Shown here in pieces: positions 1-9,021 of a stretch of 64,000 nucleotides of DNA. Made by a program: the position numbers and the translations under genes. The notes beneath the pieces were generated by a model, which was given only the letters and a program-made list of their open reading frames with translations, had not been told where the DNA came from and searched no databases. Source of the DNA: Sphingobacterium cavernae (GTDB lineage: Bacteria > Bacteroidota > Bacteroidia > Sphingobacteriales > Sphingobacteriaceae); contig NZ_VIQM01000024.1 in NCBI RefSeq assembly GCF_008520265.1, positions 1 through 64,000 of the forward strand. The letters are read 5' to 3'. Numbering within the stretch: the stretch's first letter is position 1; each line of letters starts with the position of its first letter.

Positions 1-124
1 ATTAATAATGGTTTAACCGTAAAACATTTGAAATTCTAATGCAATGAAATCAGCAATCAACCAAACCCAATAAAGTCCAATCTCGCTGGTTGGACTTTAT
101 TTTTACTATTATTTTTCAAATACT

Positions 125-154
125 TTTGATTTTCTAAAAAATCCACTATATTTG
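125..154 (+). promoter_or_regulatory. Promoter of the metY leader (-33 TTTG, -7 TATATTTG)
   Basis: TTTG at 125-128 is separated by 18 nt from TATATTTG at 147-154. This fits the Bacteroidota primary sigma consensus (TTTG, 17-23 nt, TAnnTTTG). Transcription would start near 160, about 40 nt before the SAM aptamer, so the leader before metY is almost 400 nt long. Confidence 0.75.
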
Positions 155-199
155 TCGAGTACTTTAGTAGAGTATTCCTAATCAATACCTTTTCAATAT

Positions 200-300
200 T
201 GGTCTTGATTTATAAAGAAGTGGCGAGAGACTGGCTCAATGACCCACTGGCAACCTTCAATAAGGATTGAAAAGGTGCCAAATCCTGTCTAAAACAAGAT
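200..300 (+). promoter_or_regulatory. SAM-I (S-box) riboswitch aptamer
   Basis: Conserved S-box core blocks are in order: AGTGGCGAGAGACTGGCTC at 219-237, TGACCCACTGGCAACC at 240-255, and AAGGTGCCAAATCCTG at 272-287. P1 can form between TCTTG (203-207) and CAAGA (295-299). The aptamer binds S-adenosylmethionine, and the gene downstream is metY, a usual target. A 9-bp hairpin at 288-309 uses the 3' strand of P1, so the two are mutually exclusive. No U-tract follows it, so simple transcription termination is not evident. Confidence 0.92.
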
Positions 301-330
301 TGTTTTAGAGCATATAAATAAAAATAGACT

Positions 331-438
331 ATGACAAAATTTACAATTTCGAAGTATTCATATACTACTGTACTTGATAAGTACACACAAATCTTGCTAC
401 CAAATAATTCCGTATTACTTTCTATCCGAATGCGCTAG
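331..438 (+). CDS. Candidate 35-residue leader peptide between the SAM riboswitch and metY
   Basis: An open frame starts with ATG at 331 and ends with TAG at 436-438. It begins MTKFTISKYSYTT and ends LLSIRMR. It is rich in Thr, Ser, Tyr and Leu and has no signal peptide or known domain. It lies wholly in the metY leader, about 30 nt after the aptamer, and its stop codon overlaps the base of a strong hairpin (438-487). That geometry is typical of translated leader ORFs that affect downstream folding. I do not recognise the peptide. Translation is inferred from the open frame and its position, and a chance ORF of this length cannot be excluded. Confidence 0.5.
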   Translation: MTKFTISKYSYTTVLDKYTQILLPNNSVLLSIRMR

Positions 439-487
439 TCGTCCGTATTTACCATGCTTTAGCATTGTAATATACGATTATGACGAC
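438..487 (+). promoter_or_regulatory. Large hairpin in the metY leader, overlapping the leader-ORF stop codon
   Basis: GTCGTC (438-443) pairs with GACGAC (482-487). CGTAT (444-448) then pairs with ATACG (472-476) after a five-base bulge. TTAC pairs with GTAA, and ATGC (454-457) with GCAT (462-465) around a TTTA loop. That gives about 19 pairs in all. No T-run follows, so it is not a normal intrinsic terminator. A ribosome terminating at 436-438 would cover its lower strand. It could act in translational coupling, mRNA stability or processing. Confidence 0.65.
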
Positions 488-530
488 CAAATTTCGCATT
501 ATTTATAGAATAAATACATATATTTAATAA

Positions 531-1883
<1,353 letters not shown>

Positions 1884-1926
1884 AGAAAACATACATAAGG
1901 AAAGAAAAGAACTATTAAAGCTACAT

Positions 1927-3108
1927 ATGAGTAAAAAACTTACTATCGGTATGTTCGGGTTTGGCGTGGTCGGACAAGGACTGTACGATATTATTAAGAC
2001 AAAAAACTTAAACTTAGAGATTAAAAAATTTGTGATCAAGAATGCAGACAAGAAAAGATCCTTGCCTGCTGAACTATTCACAACGGATGCAAATGTTATT
2101 CTGAATGATCCTGAAATCAATACTGTAGTTGAATTGATTGATGATGCGGATGCTGCTTTTGAAATCACCAAAAAAGCACTTTCTTCAGGTAAGAACGTGG
2201 TGTCTGCAAATAAAAAAATGATCGCTACACATTTAGAGGAATTAACAGAAATCCAACAACAACATGGCACTTCCCTATTGTATGAAGGTGCTGTCTGTGG
2301 AAGTATTCCGATTATTCGCAATTTGGAAGAATACTACGATAATGAGCTTTTACATTCTATAAGCGGTATTTTCAATGGTTCTTCAAACTATATTCTATCC
2401 AAAATTTTCAATGAAGGTCAAAGTTATGCCGATGCATTGAAAAAAGCCCAAGAGCTAGGTTTTGCGGAGACAAACCCAATTTTGGACGTTGGTGGTTATG
2501 ATCCAAAATACAAATTGACTATCGTTGCCTCACACGCGTATGGCTTGTTTGTAAATCCGGAGACTATCTTAAATCTTGGAATTGACAAATTAAACGATAA
2601 CGACATTCGCTACGCAAAAGAAAAAAACTTTAAAATCAAGCTAATTCCTTTTGCTAAAGAGATCAGTAATAGTGAAGTTGTATTGTATGTTTTGCCAAAA
2701 TTTATCACCAACGACAATATCCTATATAATGTAGAGAACGAAAATAACGGTGTATTGGTAAAGGCAGCGTTTGCGGACGAGCAATTCTTCTACGGCAAAG
2801 GTGCAGGTGGTCATCCTACAGGCTCGGCTGTACTTTCGGATATAGCAGCACTACGCTATGATTACCGATATGAGTACAAAAAACATTTGGAATCTAAAGA
2901 ATTGCAATACTCTACAAACTACGATTTGAAAGTTTACTTGCGTTACGAAGACGAAGACGTGTTAGAAAACATTGAATTCAAATCTATCACAGAGCGTTTT
3001 TACGGTGAAAAATCAAAGTATGTGATTGGCTACATTAATCTGCAAGAGATTATTGACAAGCGAGATTTAATCAATCAAGATGGTTATTTCCTAGCGGAAA
3101 TTACCTAG
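1927..3108 (+). CDS. hom: Homoserine dehydrogenase
   Basis: Oxidoreductase that converts aspartate semialdehyde to homoserine, the branch point to methionine and threonine. The N-terminal Rossmann motif GFGVVGQG is at residues 11-18. The catalytic core SGIFNGSSNYILSKI follows in the middle, with the FAETNPILDVGGYD block after it. At 393 residues it is a monofunctional enzyme, not the aspartokinase fusion. It is read in the same direction as metY and provides the precursor that is acetylated and then used by MetY. The terminator between them means coupling is probably partial. No separate promoter is obvious in the 67-nt gap. Confidence 0.93.
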   Translation: MSKKLTIGMFGFGVVGQGLYDIIKTKNLNLEIKKFVIKNADKKRSLPAELFTTDANVILNDPEINTVVELIDDADAAFEITKKALSSGKNVVSANKKMIATHLEELTEIQQQHGTSLLYEGAVCGSIPIIRNLEEYYDNELLHSISGIFNGSSNYILSKIFNEGQSYADALKKAQELGFAETNPILDVGGYDPKYKLTIVASHAYGLFVNPETILNLGIDKLNDNDIRYAKEKNFKIKLIPFAKEISNSEVVLYVLPKFITNDNILYNVENENNGVLVKAAFADEQFFYGKGAGGHPTGSAVLSDIAALRYDYRYEYKKHLESKELQYSTNYDLKVYLRYEDEDVLENIEFKSITERFYGEKSKYVIGYINLQEIIDKRDLINQDGYFLAEIT

Positions 3109-3251
3109 AATCAAACTATGTATGATTAACGATTTTAAATAAATTAAAATCAAACTTTTACATAGACAATAAAACGTTAAAAAGTCTTAAATCTATTGTT
3201 TGTCAAGCTTTAATTCATTAGATTTAATAGTTAACGTTATATTCAAATTTT

Positions 3252-3428
3252 ATGAGAAAGTTAGGTGGCATATTTTTCTTATCGTTATGGGCTAGTTTGG
3301 GATGGGCTCAAACTGATCAGGTAGAGGAAAATAGTTCTTCAGCTGGTTTTATTATTATTGGTGCCATCCTACTCCTTGTTGTAATAGTTATTCTTTACAA
3401 TAGACAAAAACGTAAGTTCAATCATTAA
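3252..3428 (+). CDS. Small exported single-pass membrane protein (58 aa)
   Basis: ATG at 3252, TAA at 3426-3428. The N-terminus MRKLGGIFFLSLWASLGWAQ is a clear signal peptide ending in WAQ. A short acidic, Ser-rich linker and a 20-residue hydrophobic segment (about 32-50) follow, then a basic tail (NRQKRKFNH). The layout is the same as the 72-residue protein at 8250-8468: signal peptide, acidic linker, transmembrane helix, basic end. Function unknown. It is 143 nt downstream of hom and followed directly by a bidirectional terminator. Confidence 0.7.
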   Translation: MRKLGGIFFLSLWASLGWAQTDQVEENSSSAGFIIIGAILLLVVIVILYNRQKRKFNH

Positions 3429-3431
3429 AAG

Positions 3432-3470
3432 CAAAAGAGGTTGTGAATATATATTTCACAACCTCTTTTG
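3432..3470. terminator. Bidirectional terminator between the 58-aa ORF and the response regulator
   Basis: A perfect 16-bp inverted repeat: CAAAAGAGGTTGTGAA (3432-3447) and TTCACAACCTCTTTTG (3455-3470). It has A- and T-runs on either side and sits between convergent genes. Confidence 0.85.
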
Positions 3471-4832
3471 TTATAGCTTAAATTTAGCAAGTTTACCTTT
3501 TAATTCCTCTTCCGAGACGCCAATTTTCAGTGCTGTCTGAACGATGTCTCCCCCATTTTTATTCAATTTATGCGCAATGAATTTCTCCTCTGCGAAATTC
3601 AAAAAGTCTGCATAGGTTTCCATTCTATCCATATCAATCATCGAGGAACCAGATACTTTTGAATTGTGCGTCGAAACTGAAGGATTAGCAAATATATTCA
3701 CATCAGAATCTGTAATTTCTTTTCCACTCAAAATGATCAAACGCTCCACCATATTGCGCAGCTCACGAATATTACCTGTCCAAGGTAAAGCTTGTAAAGC
3801 TTTCATGGCATCCGTAGTTATTGGTTTAGTTGGAATATTATATTCCTCACATATCTCTGCACAAAACGTCGATGCTAAAGTCGGGATATCATCACGACGC
3901 TCCGCTAATGAAGGAACATGAATCAGAATTACACTCAATCGGTGGTATAAGTCCATACGGAAATTACCCGCATCGATTTCTTTTAACAAATCCTTATTTG
4001 TCGCAGCAATAACGCGTACATCTACCGAAATTTCTTTCTCACCTCCTACACGCGTGATTTTATTCTCTTGTAAGGCACGCAGGACCTTAGCCTGTGCCGA
4101 AAGGCTCATATCTCCTATCTCGTCCAAAAATAGTGTTCCGCCACTTGCCTGTTCAAACTTCCCAATACGTTGTTTTATAGCTGAAGTGAAAGAACCTTTT
4201 TCGTGACCGAATAGTTCAGATTCAATCAATTCCGACGGAATAGCAGCACAGTTCACCTCTATCAAAGGCGCAGAAGAGCGATTAGATTTTTCATGCAACC
4301 ATCTTGCAACTAACTCCTTACCCGACCCATTTGCTCCAGTAATTAATACGCGTGCATCTGTTGGTGCCACTTTATCAATACTGTCTTTGATCAATGAAAT
4401 TCCGTGTGAATCCCCTAATATTTCTTTTGTTTTTGAAACTTTACGCTTTAAGACTTTTGTTTCTTTGACCAAAGTTCCTTTTTCCAATGCATTGCGAACC
4501 GTAATAAGTAAGCGATTCAAATCCAAAGGCTTTTCTAGAAAATCAAAAGCGCCTTTTCGCGCAGCCTCTACAGCAGTTTCAATTGTTCCGTGGCCAGAAA
4601 TCATGATAATCGGCACGTCCGAAAATTCCTTAGCAGCGCCAAGAACTTCCATACCGTCCATTTTATTCATTTTGATATCACAAAGAACAAGATCAATCTT
4701 CTCCTTCTTTAATATTTCCAAACCATCGGCTCCATTATCAACATCCAATACTTTATAATCTTCATATTCCAAGATATCACGAAGAGAACTGCGTATCGGT
4801 CTTTCGTCATCAATAATTAAAACTGTTGCCAT
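3471..4832 (-). CDS. Sigma-54-type (NtrC family) response regulator
   Basis: The receiver domain covers residues 1-115, with acceptor Asp52 in VLCDIKM and Lys101. The AAA+ domain has Walker A GANGSGKE (166-173) and Walker B GTLFLDEIGD (about 232-241). A short C-terminal Fis-like helix-turn-helix follows (about 425-453). The sigma-54 contact loop, usually GAFTGA, reads GSFTSA (213-218), keeping the key Phe-Thr. Such proteins activate sigma-54 promoters after phosphorylation. No histidine kinase gene is next to it, so it is an orphan regulator here. Its downstream neighbour on the same strand is the terminator shared with a convergent gene. Its own 5' side abuts rnpB. Confidence 0.92.
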   Translation of the reverse strand: MATVLIIDDERPIRSSLRDILEYEDYKVLDVDNGADGLEILKKEKIDLVLCDIKMNKMDGMEVLGAAKEFSDVPIIMISGHGTIETAVEAARKGAFDFLEKPLDLNRLLITVRNALEKGTLVKETKVLKRKVSKTKEILGDSHGISLIKDSIDKVAPTDARVLITGANGSGKELVARWLHEKSNRSSAPLIEVNCAAIPSELIESELFGHEKGSFTSAIKQRIGKFEQASGGTLFLDEIGDMSLSAQAKVLRALQENKITRVGGEKEISVDVRVIAATNKDLLKEIDAGNFRMDLYHRLSVILIHVPSLAERRDDIPTLASTFCAEICEEYNIPTKPITTDAMKALQALPWTGNIRELRNMVERLIILSGKEITDSDVNIFANPSVSTHNSKVSGSSMIDMDRMETYADFLNFAEEKFIAHKLNKNGGDIVQTALKIGVSEEELKGKLAKFKL

Positions 4833-4892
4833 AGTGTTTATGTATAATTTGATTGGTCAACAAAATAAGAAAATAAGAGAGAAAAACAAAAA

Positions 4893-5271
4893 GAAGCAAA
4901 CCTTGTAAGCCGGGTTCTGTATCCTTGTGTAAGGATTTCTATCATTTATCTAGGCTTGCACTCGCGCACAAGCTCCATCAACCTACCCATTGCGAGCTTT
5001 CCTAAGAAAAAAGAACGAGCAGCCCTTGACTCTCGCAACCTATTTGGTTTTTCAACACACGAGGTTTACCGTAATGTATGTTACCATACAAGACCGTGAG
5101 CTCTTACCTCACGTTTTCACCCTTACCCTGCGCGAACGCTTGGCGGTATATTCTCTGTGGCACTTTCTGTCTACCCAAATGGGCATCCTTCCCGTTAGGA
5201 AGCGTGTTGCTCTATGTTGCCCGGACTTTCCTCTCTCCCATTACAGGACAGCGATAGAACCAGTTTGCTTC
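4893..5271 (-). ncRNA. rnpB: RNase P RNA (bacterial type A)
   Basis: Read on the minus strand, the 5' region contains GAGAGGAAAGTCCGGGC (5' half of the P4 core), and the 3' end contains ACAGAACCCGGCTTA, the hallmark end. P1 closes the molecule: GAAGCAAAC (5271-5263) pairs perfectly with GTTTGCTTC (4901-4893). A length of about 379 nt is typical. It forms the catalytic part of RNase P, which trims tRNA 5' ends. A TAnnTTTG box lies 5 nt upstream of P1. The long ORFs crossing this stretch are not real genes. Confidence 0.95.
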
Positions 5272-5276
5272 AGCTG

Positions 5277-5284
5277 CAAAGGTA
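5277..5284 (-). promoter_or_regulatory. -7 box of rnpB (TACCTTTG)
   Basis: On the minus strand TACCTTTG ends 5 nt before the first P1 base of rnpB. As the mature RNA cannot begin before transcription does, this sets the start of transcription within about 5 nt of the box. It serves as an internal ruler for other promoters in the window. No good -33 box is visible. Confidence 0.7.
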
Positions 5285-5383
5285 ATGGATTATTTGGATT
5301 AGAATTGGCTATATGAAGAAATTATATTTTTATTGTTTGTTTAAATCTTTCCTTATGCCAAGTTTTTTGCTTAAATTTTGTAA

Positions 5384-5391
5384 TAGATTTG
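5384..5391 (+). promoter_or_regulatory. -7 box upstream of the DoxX gene (TAGATTTG)
   Basis: TAGATTTG matches TAnnTTTG and lies 45 nt before the ATG at 5437. An upstream in-frame ATG at 5389 lies inside this box and so cannot be the start of a message made from it. TTTG at 5366-5369 is a possible but close -33 element. Confidence 0.5.
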
Positions 5392-5436
5392 AAAATAATT
5401 TTTTTGAATAAAAAAGCTAACCGCAATACTAAAACA

Positions 5437-5811
5437 ATGAAAATCTTTAAGTTTATCGTCTGCTTATTAGCCGGACTAATGTTTATCAATGCCGGATTGA
5501 ATAAACTATTTCATTACATCCCTACACCCGAATTAAGTGAGGAGTTGACAAAAGTGAATGAAGCTTTTGGAAGGATAGAATGGCTAATGCCATTAATAGC
5601 AATTGTAGAGATTCTGGGAGGTGTGTTATTGATAATTCCTAAAACAAGAGCTTTAGGCGCAATTGTATTATTCCCTATTATGGTCGGAATTATGCTACAA
5701 CATATCTATTATGCGCCTGAAGGCTTACCTATGGCTGGTGCTTTTCTGCTTGTCATCCTTTGGGTAATCATTGACAATAGAAATAAATACCTTACTTTAA
5801 TAGAGAAATAA
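5437..5811 (+). CDS. DoxX family membrane protein
   Basis: A 124-residue inner-membrane protein with four hydrophobic helices. It has the DoxX-type N-terminal pattern (LAGLMFINAGLNKLFHY) and a central GGVLLIIPKTRALGA turn. The family is broad; members have been linked to quinone or thiol redox systems, but the role here is unknown. The ATG at 5437 is preferred over the frame's earlier ATG at 5389, because the extra 16 residues are polar and basic, fall before the expected first helix, and overlap a promoter box. It opens a row of small genes (VOC, DUF1697, SRPBCC) in one direction with short gaps. Confidence 0.8.
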   Translation: MKIFKFIVCLLAGLMFINAGLNKLFHYIPTPELSEELTKVNEAFGRIEWLMPLIAIVEILGGVLLIIPKTRALGAIVLFPIMVGIMLQHIYYAPEGLPMAGAFLLVILWVIIDNRNKYLTLIEK

Positions 5812-5832
5812 CTATATATAAACTTAATTATT

Positions 5833-6276
5833 ATGGCAAAAGTTCATTCCTATCTTAATTTCAACGGAAATTGCGAAGAAGCATTCAATTTCTACAAAGG
5901 TGTTTTTAATGCTGAATTTACTGGTATATATCGATTTGGTGATATGCCCGAAGATCCTAGTTATACAGTTCCTGAAGCAGATAAAAACAAAATAATGCAT
6001 GTCGGTTTACCTTTAAACGAGTACAGTACGCTTATGGGATCTGATTGTTTGGAAACTTTTGGACAAAAAGCTACCGCAGGAACAACAACTTACGTTATGC
6101 TAGATGTTGATACAGCAGAAGAAGCACATAAATTATACAATTCACTTTCTGTGAATGCTCAGAATATGGAAATGCCTCTAGGTGATGCCTTTTTTGCGGA
6201 ATTATTTTCTTCATTCACTGATCAATTCGGAATAGCTTGGATGATTCATTTTGAAGGAAATAGAAAATTTGAATAA
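5833..6276 (+). CDS. VOC superfamily (PhnB-like) protein
   Basis: A 147-residue cytoplasmic protein of the glyoxalase/bleomycin-resistance fold. The start AKVHSYLNFNGNCEEAFNFY and the later MHVGLPLNEYSTLMGSD are typical of the PhnB-like branch, which is often annotated as 3-demethylubiquinone methyltransferase-like but has no proven methyltransferase activity. The end (FGIAWMIHFEG) fits the family pattern GxxWmi. It lies 21 nt after doxX and 8 nt before the DUF1697 gene, so it is probably cotranscribed with them. Substrate unknown. Confidence 0.85.
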   Translation: MAKVHSYLNFNGNCEEAFNFYKGVFNAEFTGIYRFGDMPEDPSYTVPEADKNKIMHVGLPLNEYSTLMGSDCLETFGQKATAGTTTYVMLDVDTAEEAHKLYNSLSVNAQNMEMPLGDAFFAELFSSFTDQFGIAWMIHFEGNRKFE

Positions 6277-6284
6277 GTAATTTA

Positions 6285-6824
6285 ATGGAAACTTTCATTA
6301 TTTTACTACGCGCAGTAAATGTTGCTGGAAAAAATAGTATCAAGATGGCCGAATTAAAAAGTCATCTTGAAAAAGCTAATTTTCACTATGTCAAAACCTA
6401 TATCCAAAGTGGTAATATTATTCTTCAATCAGATTTATCAGCTCCGGATATTATATTGAAAGTTCAACAAATTATTAGTCAGGAGTTTGGGTTGAGCGTA
6501 CATGTTTTTGTGCTGAATACAGATTCATTGCAACACATTTTACATAATAATCCATTCCAAAATGGTGAAGAAGGAAATCGTGTATTTATAACTTTACTAG
6601 ATAAAAAACCTGATTCTTCGGATTTAGAAAAATTTGCTCGTATTAATATAAGTGACGAAAAATACGAAATTAAAGATGACGTTTTTTATTTTTACGTTCC
6701 GCAAGGAATGGCTAATTCCAAACTTTCAAATCCATTTATCGAGCAGAAATTAAAAGTGATTTCGACAGGTCGAAACTTAAACACAATGCTCAAATTAAGC
6801 GAACTTGCCTACCAATTAAACTAA
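6285..6824 (+). CDS. DUF1697 domain protein
   Basis: A 179-residue protein that matches DUF1697 along its whole length: the N-terminal block FIILLRAVNVAGKNSIKMAE, then YVKTYIQSGNIILQSD near residues 34-50, and the C-terminal GRNLNTMLKLSELA. The family is common in soil bacteria and has no established biochemical role. It begins 8 nt after the PhnB-like gene and ends 10 nt before an SRPBCC gene, which suggests a single transcript. Confidence 0.85.
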   Translation: METFIILLRAVNVAGKNSIKMAELKSHLEKANFHYVKTYIQSGNIILQSDLSAPDIILKVQQIISQEFGLSVHVFVLNTDSLQHILHNNPFQNGEEGNRVFITLLDKKPDSSDLEKFARINISDEKYEIKDDVFYFYVPQGMANSKLSNPFIEQKLKVISTGRNLNTMLKLSELAYQLN

Positions 6825-6834
6825 CTAGAATGTT

Positions 6835-7353
6835 ATGAAGATTTTAAAAAATGTACTTATCGCAATTTTTGCTCTTGTGGTGATTGTCCTCCTCATTGCT
6901 GCTGTTTTGCCGAAAACTTTTCATGCAGGAAGTGAATTAATTATCAATAGGAGATCCAACGAGGTATTTGATTACGTCAAACAGATCAAAAAACAAGGAG
7001 ACTATGACAATTGGTCACCTCAAGACCCTAATATTCAAAAAGAATATAGCGGTGAAGATGGAACTGTTGGCTTTACGTACACTTGGAAAAGTGATAAAGT
7101 AGGTGATGGAAAGCAAGTAATAACCAATGTGGTGGAAGGAAAACGCGTAGAAATGGATTTGTATTTTAACGGCGAGGGTGAAGCCAACAAATCCTTTATC
7201 GAAGTAGATTCTATCGCGCACAATCAAAGTAAAGTAACTTGGGAAATAAACGGAAAAATTCCTTTTCCATTCAATATTTTCACTTTATTCTACGATATGA
7301 ACGAAGATTTCAAACAGGGATTAGTCAATATGAAAGCCAATCTAGAACAATAA
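6835..7353 (+). CDS. SRPBCC (polyketide cyclase-like) protein with N-terminal membrane anchor
   Basis: 172 residues. A hydrophobic N-terminal helix (about 5-27, VLIAIFALVVIVLLIAAVLP) precedes a START/Bet v1-like domain beginning with INRRSNEVFDYV and containing DNWSPQDPNIQKEYSG. It is anchored in the membrane, unlike the two soluble SRPBCC proteins at 8563 and 9955. The fold binds hydrophobic ligands, but the ligand is unknown. It is the last gene of the 5.4-7.35 kb set and is followed by a bidirectional terminator shared with hopJ. Confidence 0.8.
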   Translation: MKILKNVLIAIFALVVIVLLIAAVLPKTFHAGSELIINRRSNEVFDYVKQIKKQGDYDNWSPQDPNIQKEYSGEDGTVGFTYTWKSDKVGDGKQVITNVVEGKRVEMDLYFNGEGEANKSFIEVDSIAHNQSKVTWEINGKIPFPFNIFTLFYDMNEDFKQGLVNMKANLEQ

Positions 7354-7379
7354 ATCGAAGAGATTACCTCTTCGATTTA
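7351..7379. terminator. Bidirectional terminator between the SRPBCC gene and hopJ
   Basis: TAAATCGAAGAG (7351-7362) and CTCTTCGATTTA (7368-7379) form a perfect 12-bp stem with a five-base loop. Both convergent stop codons lie in or at the stem. Confidence 0.75.
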
Positions 7380-7712
7380 TTTTGTAAAAAGAACGGCATT
7401 TTCAAATTGAACAGCATCCCAACCATTAGCCATGAATTGGCGAATATTTTGATGATCTGTACCTTCTGGTGTCGACAATACCGCATCATAATGTTCTGCA
7501 AAAAGCCTTAAAGTTTGTCCTTGAGTCAACTTATTTAATGCTGCAAAAAAAAGAACACGTGCACTACCTTGATTTTCTGACGCTGAATTTTGCTGTGTAC
7601 CATTTGTAAATGCAGAAGGCGTGTAATTGTAGTTTTCTTCTATGTGAGCCAAAACATCTTTGAATACTATTTGTTTTGATTCTAATTGTTGTAATAATTC
7701 GTTCAAAGTCAT
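7377..7712 (-). CDS. HopJ type III effector-family protein
   Basis: 111 residues starting MTLNELLQQLE. Family landmarks are YNYTPSAFTNG, the SARVLFFAALNKLTQ block, and GTDHQNIRQFMANGWDAVQF near the end. HopJ was named for a Pseudomonas syringae secreted effector, but close homologues are widespread in free-living bacteria that lack type III secretion, and nothing here suggests secretion. The frame stays open 22 codons upstream, but the ATG at 7712 matches the family start and lies 3 nt after a TATATTTG box, so the mRNA may be leaderless. It is divergent from the NlpE-like gene, with only 28 nt between start codons. Confidence 0.85.
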   Translation of the reverse strand: MTLNELLQQLESKQIVFKDVLAHIEENYNYTPSAFTNGTQQNSASENQGSARVLFFAALNKLTQGQTLRLFAEHYDAVLSTPEGTDHQNIRQFMANGWDAVQFENAVLFTK

Positions 7713-7715
7713 AAA

Positions 7716-7723
7716 CAAATATA
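7716..7723 (-). promoter_or_regulatory. -7 box of hopJ, 3 nt before the ATG (TATATTTG)
   Basis: On the minus strand TATATTTG is followed by TTT and then ATG. By the rnpB ruler, transcription would start at or just inside the start codon. The -33 region is a run of T without a clear TTTG. Confidence 0.6.
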
Positions 7724-7740
7724 CTTTAATTAACTGCACG

Positions 7741-8184
7741 ATGAAAAATACTTTTGCCTTTTTAAGCGCAACTCTCACCTTAATTACGCTAAGCTGCCAG
7801 AATAGCGCTGATAAAAAAGAAAGTCAGCAAGAACAAGACAGCGTTGCTGTAATTGACTCTCATACTTCCGAAAATTCTTTAGATTGGGCTGGAGTATATC
7901 AAGACACAATTCCATGCGCCGATTGTCCAGGAATTCTTACCACAGTCAAGCTTTACGAAGATGGTACATACGCATATTACGCAGAATATTTGGAGCACAA
8001 TACGACACTTCAAGATACAGGTAAATTCATGTGGCACAACAATGGTAGCGTAGTGCATTTGAAAGGAAAAGAAATAGATACAAAGTATAAAGTTGGAGAG
8101 AATGTATTATTACAATCGGACAGCACAGGTAATATCATAGAAAGCGAAATGGCTGATCAATATTCGCTCCACAAGGTATTCTAA
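7741..8184 (+). CDS. NlpE-like lipoprotein (copper resistance NlpE N-terminal domain)
   Basis: 147 residues. A signal peptide with lipobox ends LITLSC (Cys19), so it is a lipoprotein. The NlpE_N-type core is WAGVYQDTIPCADCPG, with the CxxC typical of that domain, then an eight-stranded barrel pattern (TTVKLYEDGTYAYYAEY, GKFMWHNNG). In enterobacteria NlpE signals envelope or copper stress to CpxA; here only the N-terminal domain is present, so a signalling role is uncertain. The in-frame TTG/ATG region upstream is rejected because the signal peptide begins at 7741. Confidence 0.82.
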   Translation: MKNTFAFLSATLTLITLSCQNSADKKESQQEQDSVAVIDSHTSENSLDWAGVYQDTIPCADCPGILTTVKLYEDGTYAYYAEYLEHNTTLQDTGKFMWHNNGSVVHLKGKEIDTKYKVGENVLLQSDSTGNIIESEMADQYSLHKVF

Positions 8185-8189
8185 AATAA

Positions 8190-8215
8190 GTAGGTTGCAC
8201 ATATATGCAACCTAC
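8190..8215. terminator. Bidirectional terminator after the NlpE-like gene
   Basis: GTAGGTTGCA (8190-8199) pairs with TGCAACCTAC (8206-8215) across a six-base loop, between convergent genes. Confidence 0.6.
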
Positions 8216-8249
8216 CTTTGTAATTAACTTACATTACCAAACAAAAATA

Positions 8250-8468
8250 CTATTTTTTACTGCCTCGAAGAATTGCTACCAAAATCAAAATAAATACTGC
8301 AGCTCCTACAATCCACACCCATGGTTTTGCAAACAAATCATCATCATTTTTATTAATATCTACATCTATATCAAGCCCTTTGTCTTGTGCAAATGTTTGA
8401 ACCGATGTGAAAACGAACATAATTAACAACAACGATCGCTCCCATAATAAGGTGAAATACTTTTTCAT
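8250..8468 (-). CDS. Small exported single-pass membrane protein (72 aa)
   Basis: N-terminal signal peptide (hydrophobic stretch 11-27 ending TFAQ), then an acidic Asp/Asn-rich linker (DIDVDINKNDDD), one transmembrane helix (about 48-67) and a basic tail RGSKK. It resembles the 58-residue protein at 3252-3428 in layout but not closely in sequence. Proteins of this type recur in Bacteroidota genomes without known function. ATG start at 8468; convergent with the NlpE-like gene. Confidence 0.72.
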   Translation of the reverse strand: MKKYFTLLWERSLLLIMFVFTSVQTFAQDKGLDIDVDINKNDDDLFAKPWVWIVGAAVFILILVAILRGSKK

Positions 8469-8562
8469 AATGTATAATTCTTAGTTTATAATGTTTTAAA
8501 GTAAAACAGAGTACAGTACAAATTTGTTCTAAAAGAACATATAATTTTTAACAACTAACGAT

Positions 8563-9015
8563 ATGGACCAAATAATTACAGCCAAAGCATCCATCCAAAT
8601 ACTTAAACCAATTGAAGTAGTGTACGAAGCAATTGTAGACCCTAATAAAATGAACAAATATTTTATTGAAAGTGGAAGTGATAGACTAGACAATAAATCC
8701 ACTGTTGATTGGAAGTTTCCAGAATTTGACGATATATTTCCTGTGGAAAGACAAATCGTCCAACCATACGATTACATTTCCTTTGATTGGAGTGGTGGTG
8801 ATCCCGATATGCTAGTCGAAATATTTCTAGAAAAAACTTCGCCTATGACAACTGTAGTTCGAGTCAAAGAAGGTAAATTTAATCCAGATGAAGAAGGTAT
8901 CAAACAGGCTATTGGACAGACAGAAGGTTGGGCAAACTTTCTCGCATGCCTAAAGGCTTATTTGGAATACGGAATCAATCTTCGTCAAGGAGCTTTCGAT
9001 TTTATGAAACATTAA
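8563..9015 (+). CDS. SRPBCC domain protein (AHSA1-like), soluble
   Basis: 150 residues, no signal peptide. It starts with a typical START-like strand (ITAKASIQILKPIEVVYEAIVDPNKM) and ends with the long C-terminal helix (GQTEGWANFLACLKAYLEYG) characteristic of AHSA1/ATPase-activator-like proteins. It heads a four-gene run with gaps of 3-28 nt: SRPBCC, DUF1801-DUF1801, SRPBCC, DUF1801. The alternating order suggests the two families work together. Ligand and partner unknown. Confidence 0.85.
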   Translation: MDQIITAKASIQILKPIEVVYEAIVDPNKMNKYFIESGSDRLDNKSTVDWKFPEFDDIFPVERQIVQPYDYISFDWSGGDPDMLVEIFLEKTSPMTTVVRVKEGKFNPDEEGIKQAIGQTEGWANFLACLKAYLEYGINLRQGAFDFMKH

Positions 9016-9021
9016 ACGGCA

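Noticed and set aside
4990..5316. 108-codon ORF on the plus strand
   Set aside because: It is the antisense shadow of rnpB; the minus-strand RNA matches the RNase P core, and the translated product resembles nothing.
7377..7712. Type III secretion function for HopJ
   Set aside because: The family name comes from one plant pathogen; no secretion genes or effector features are seen here.
8213..8220. TACCTTTG on the plus strand resembling a -7 box
   Set aside because: It overlaps the right arm of the terminator after the NlpE-like gene, and no plus-strand gene starts nearby.
8205..8426. 73-codon plus-strand ORF
   Set aside because: Antisense to the small membrane protein at 8250-8468, which has a signal peptide and a transmembrane helix.
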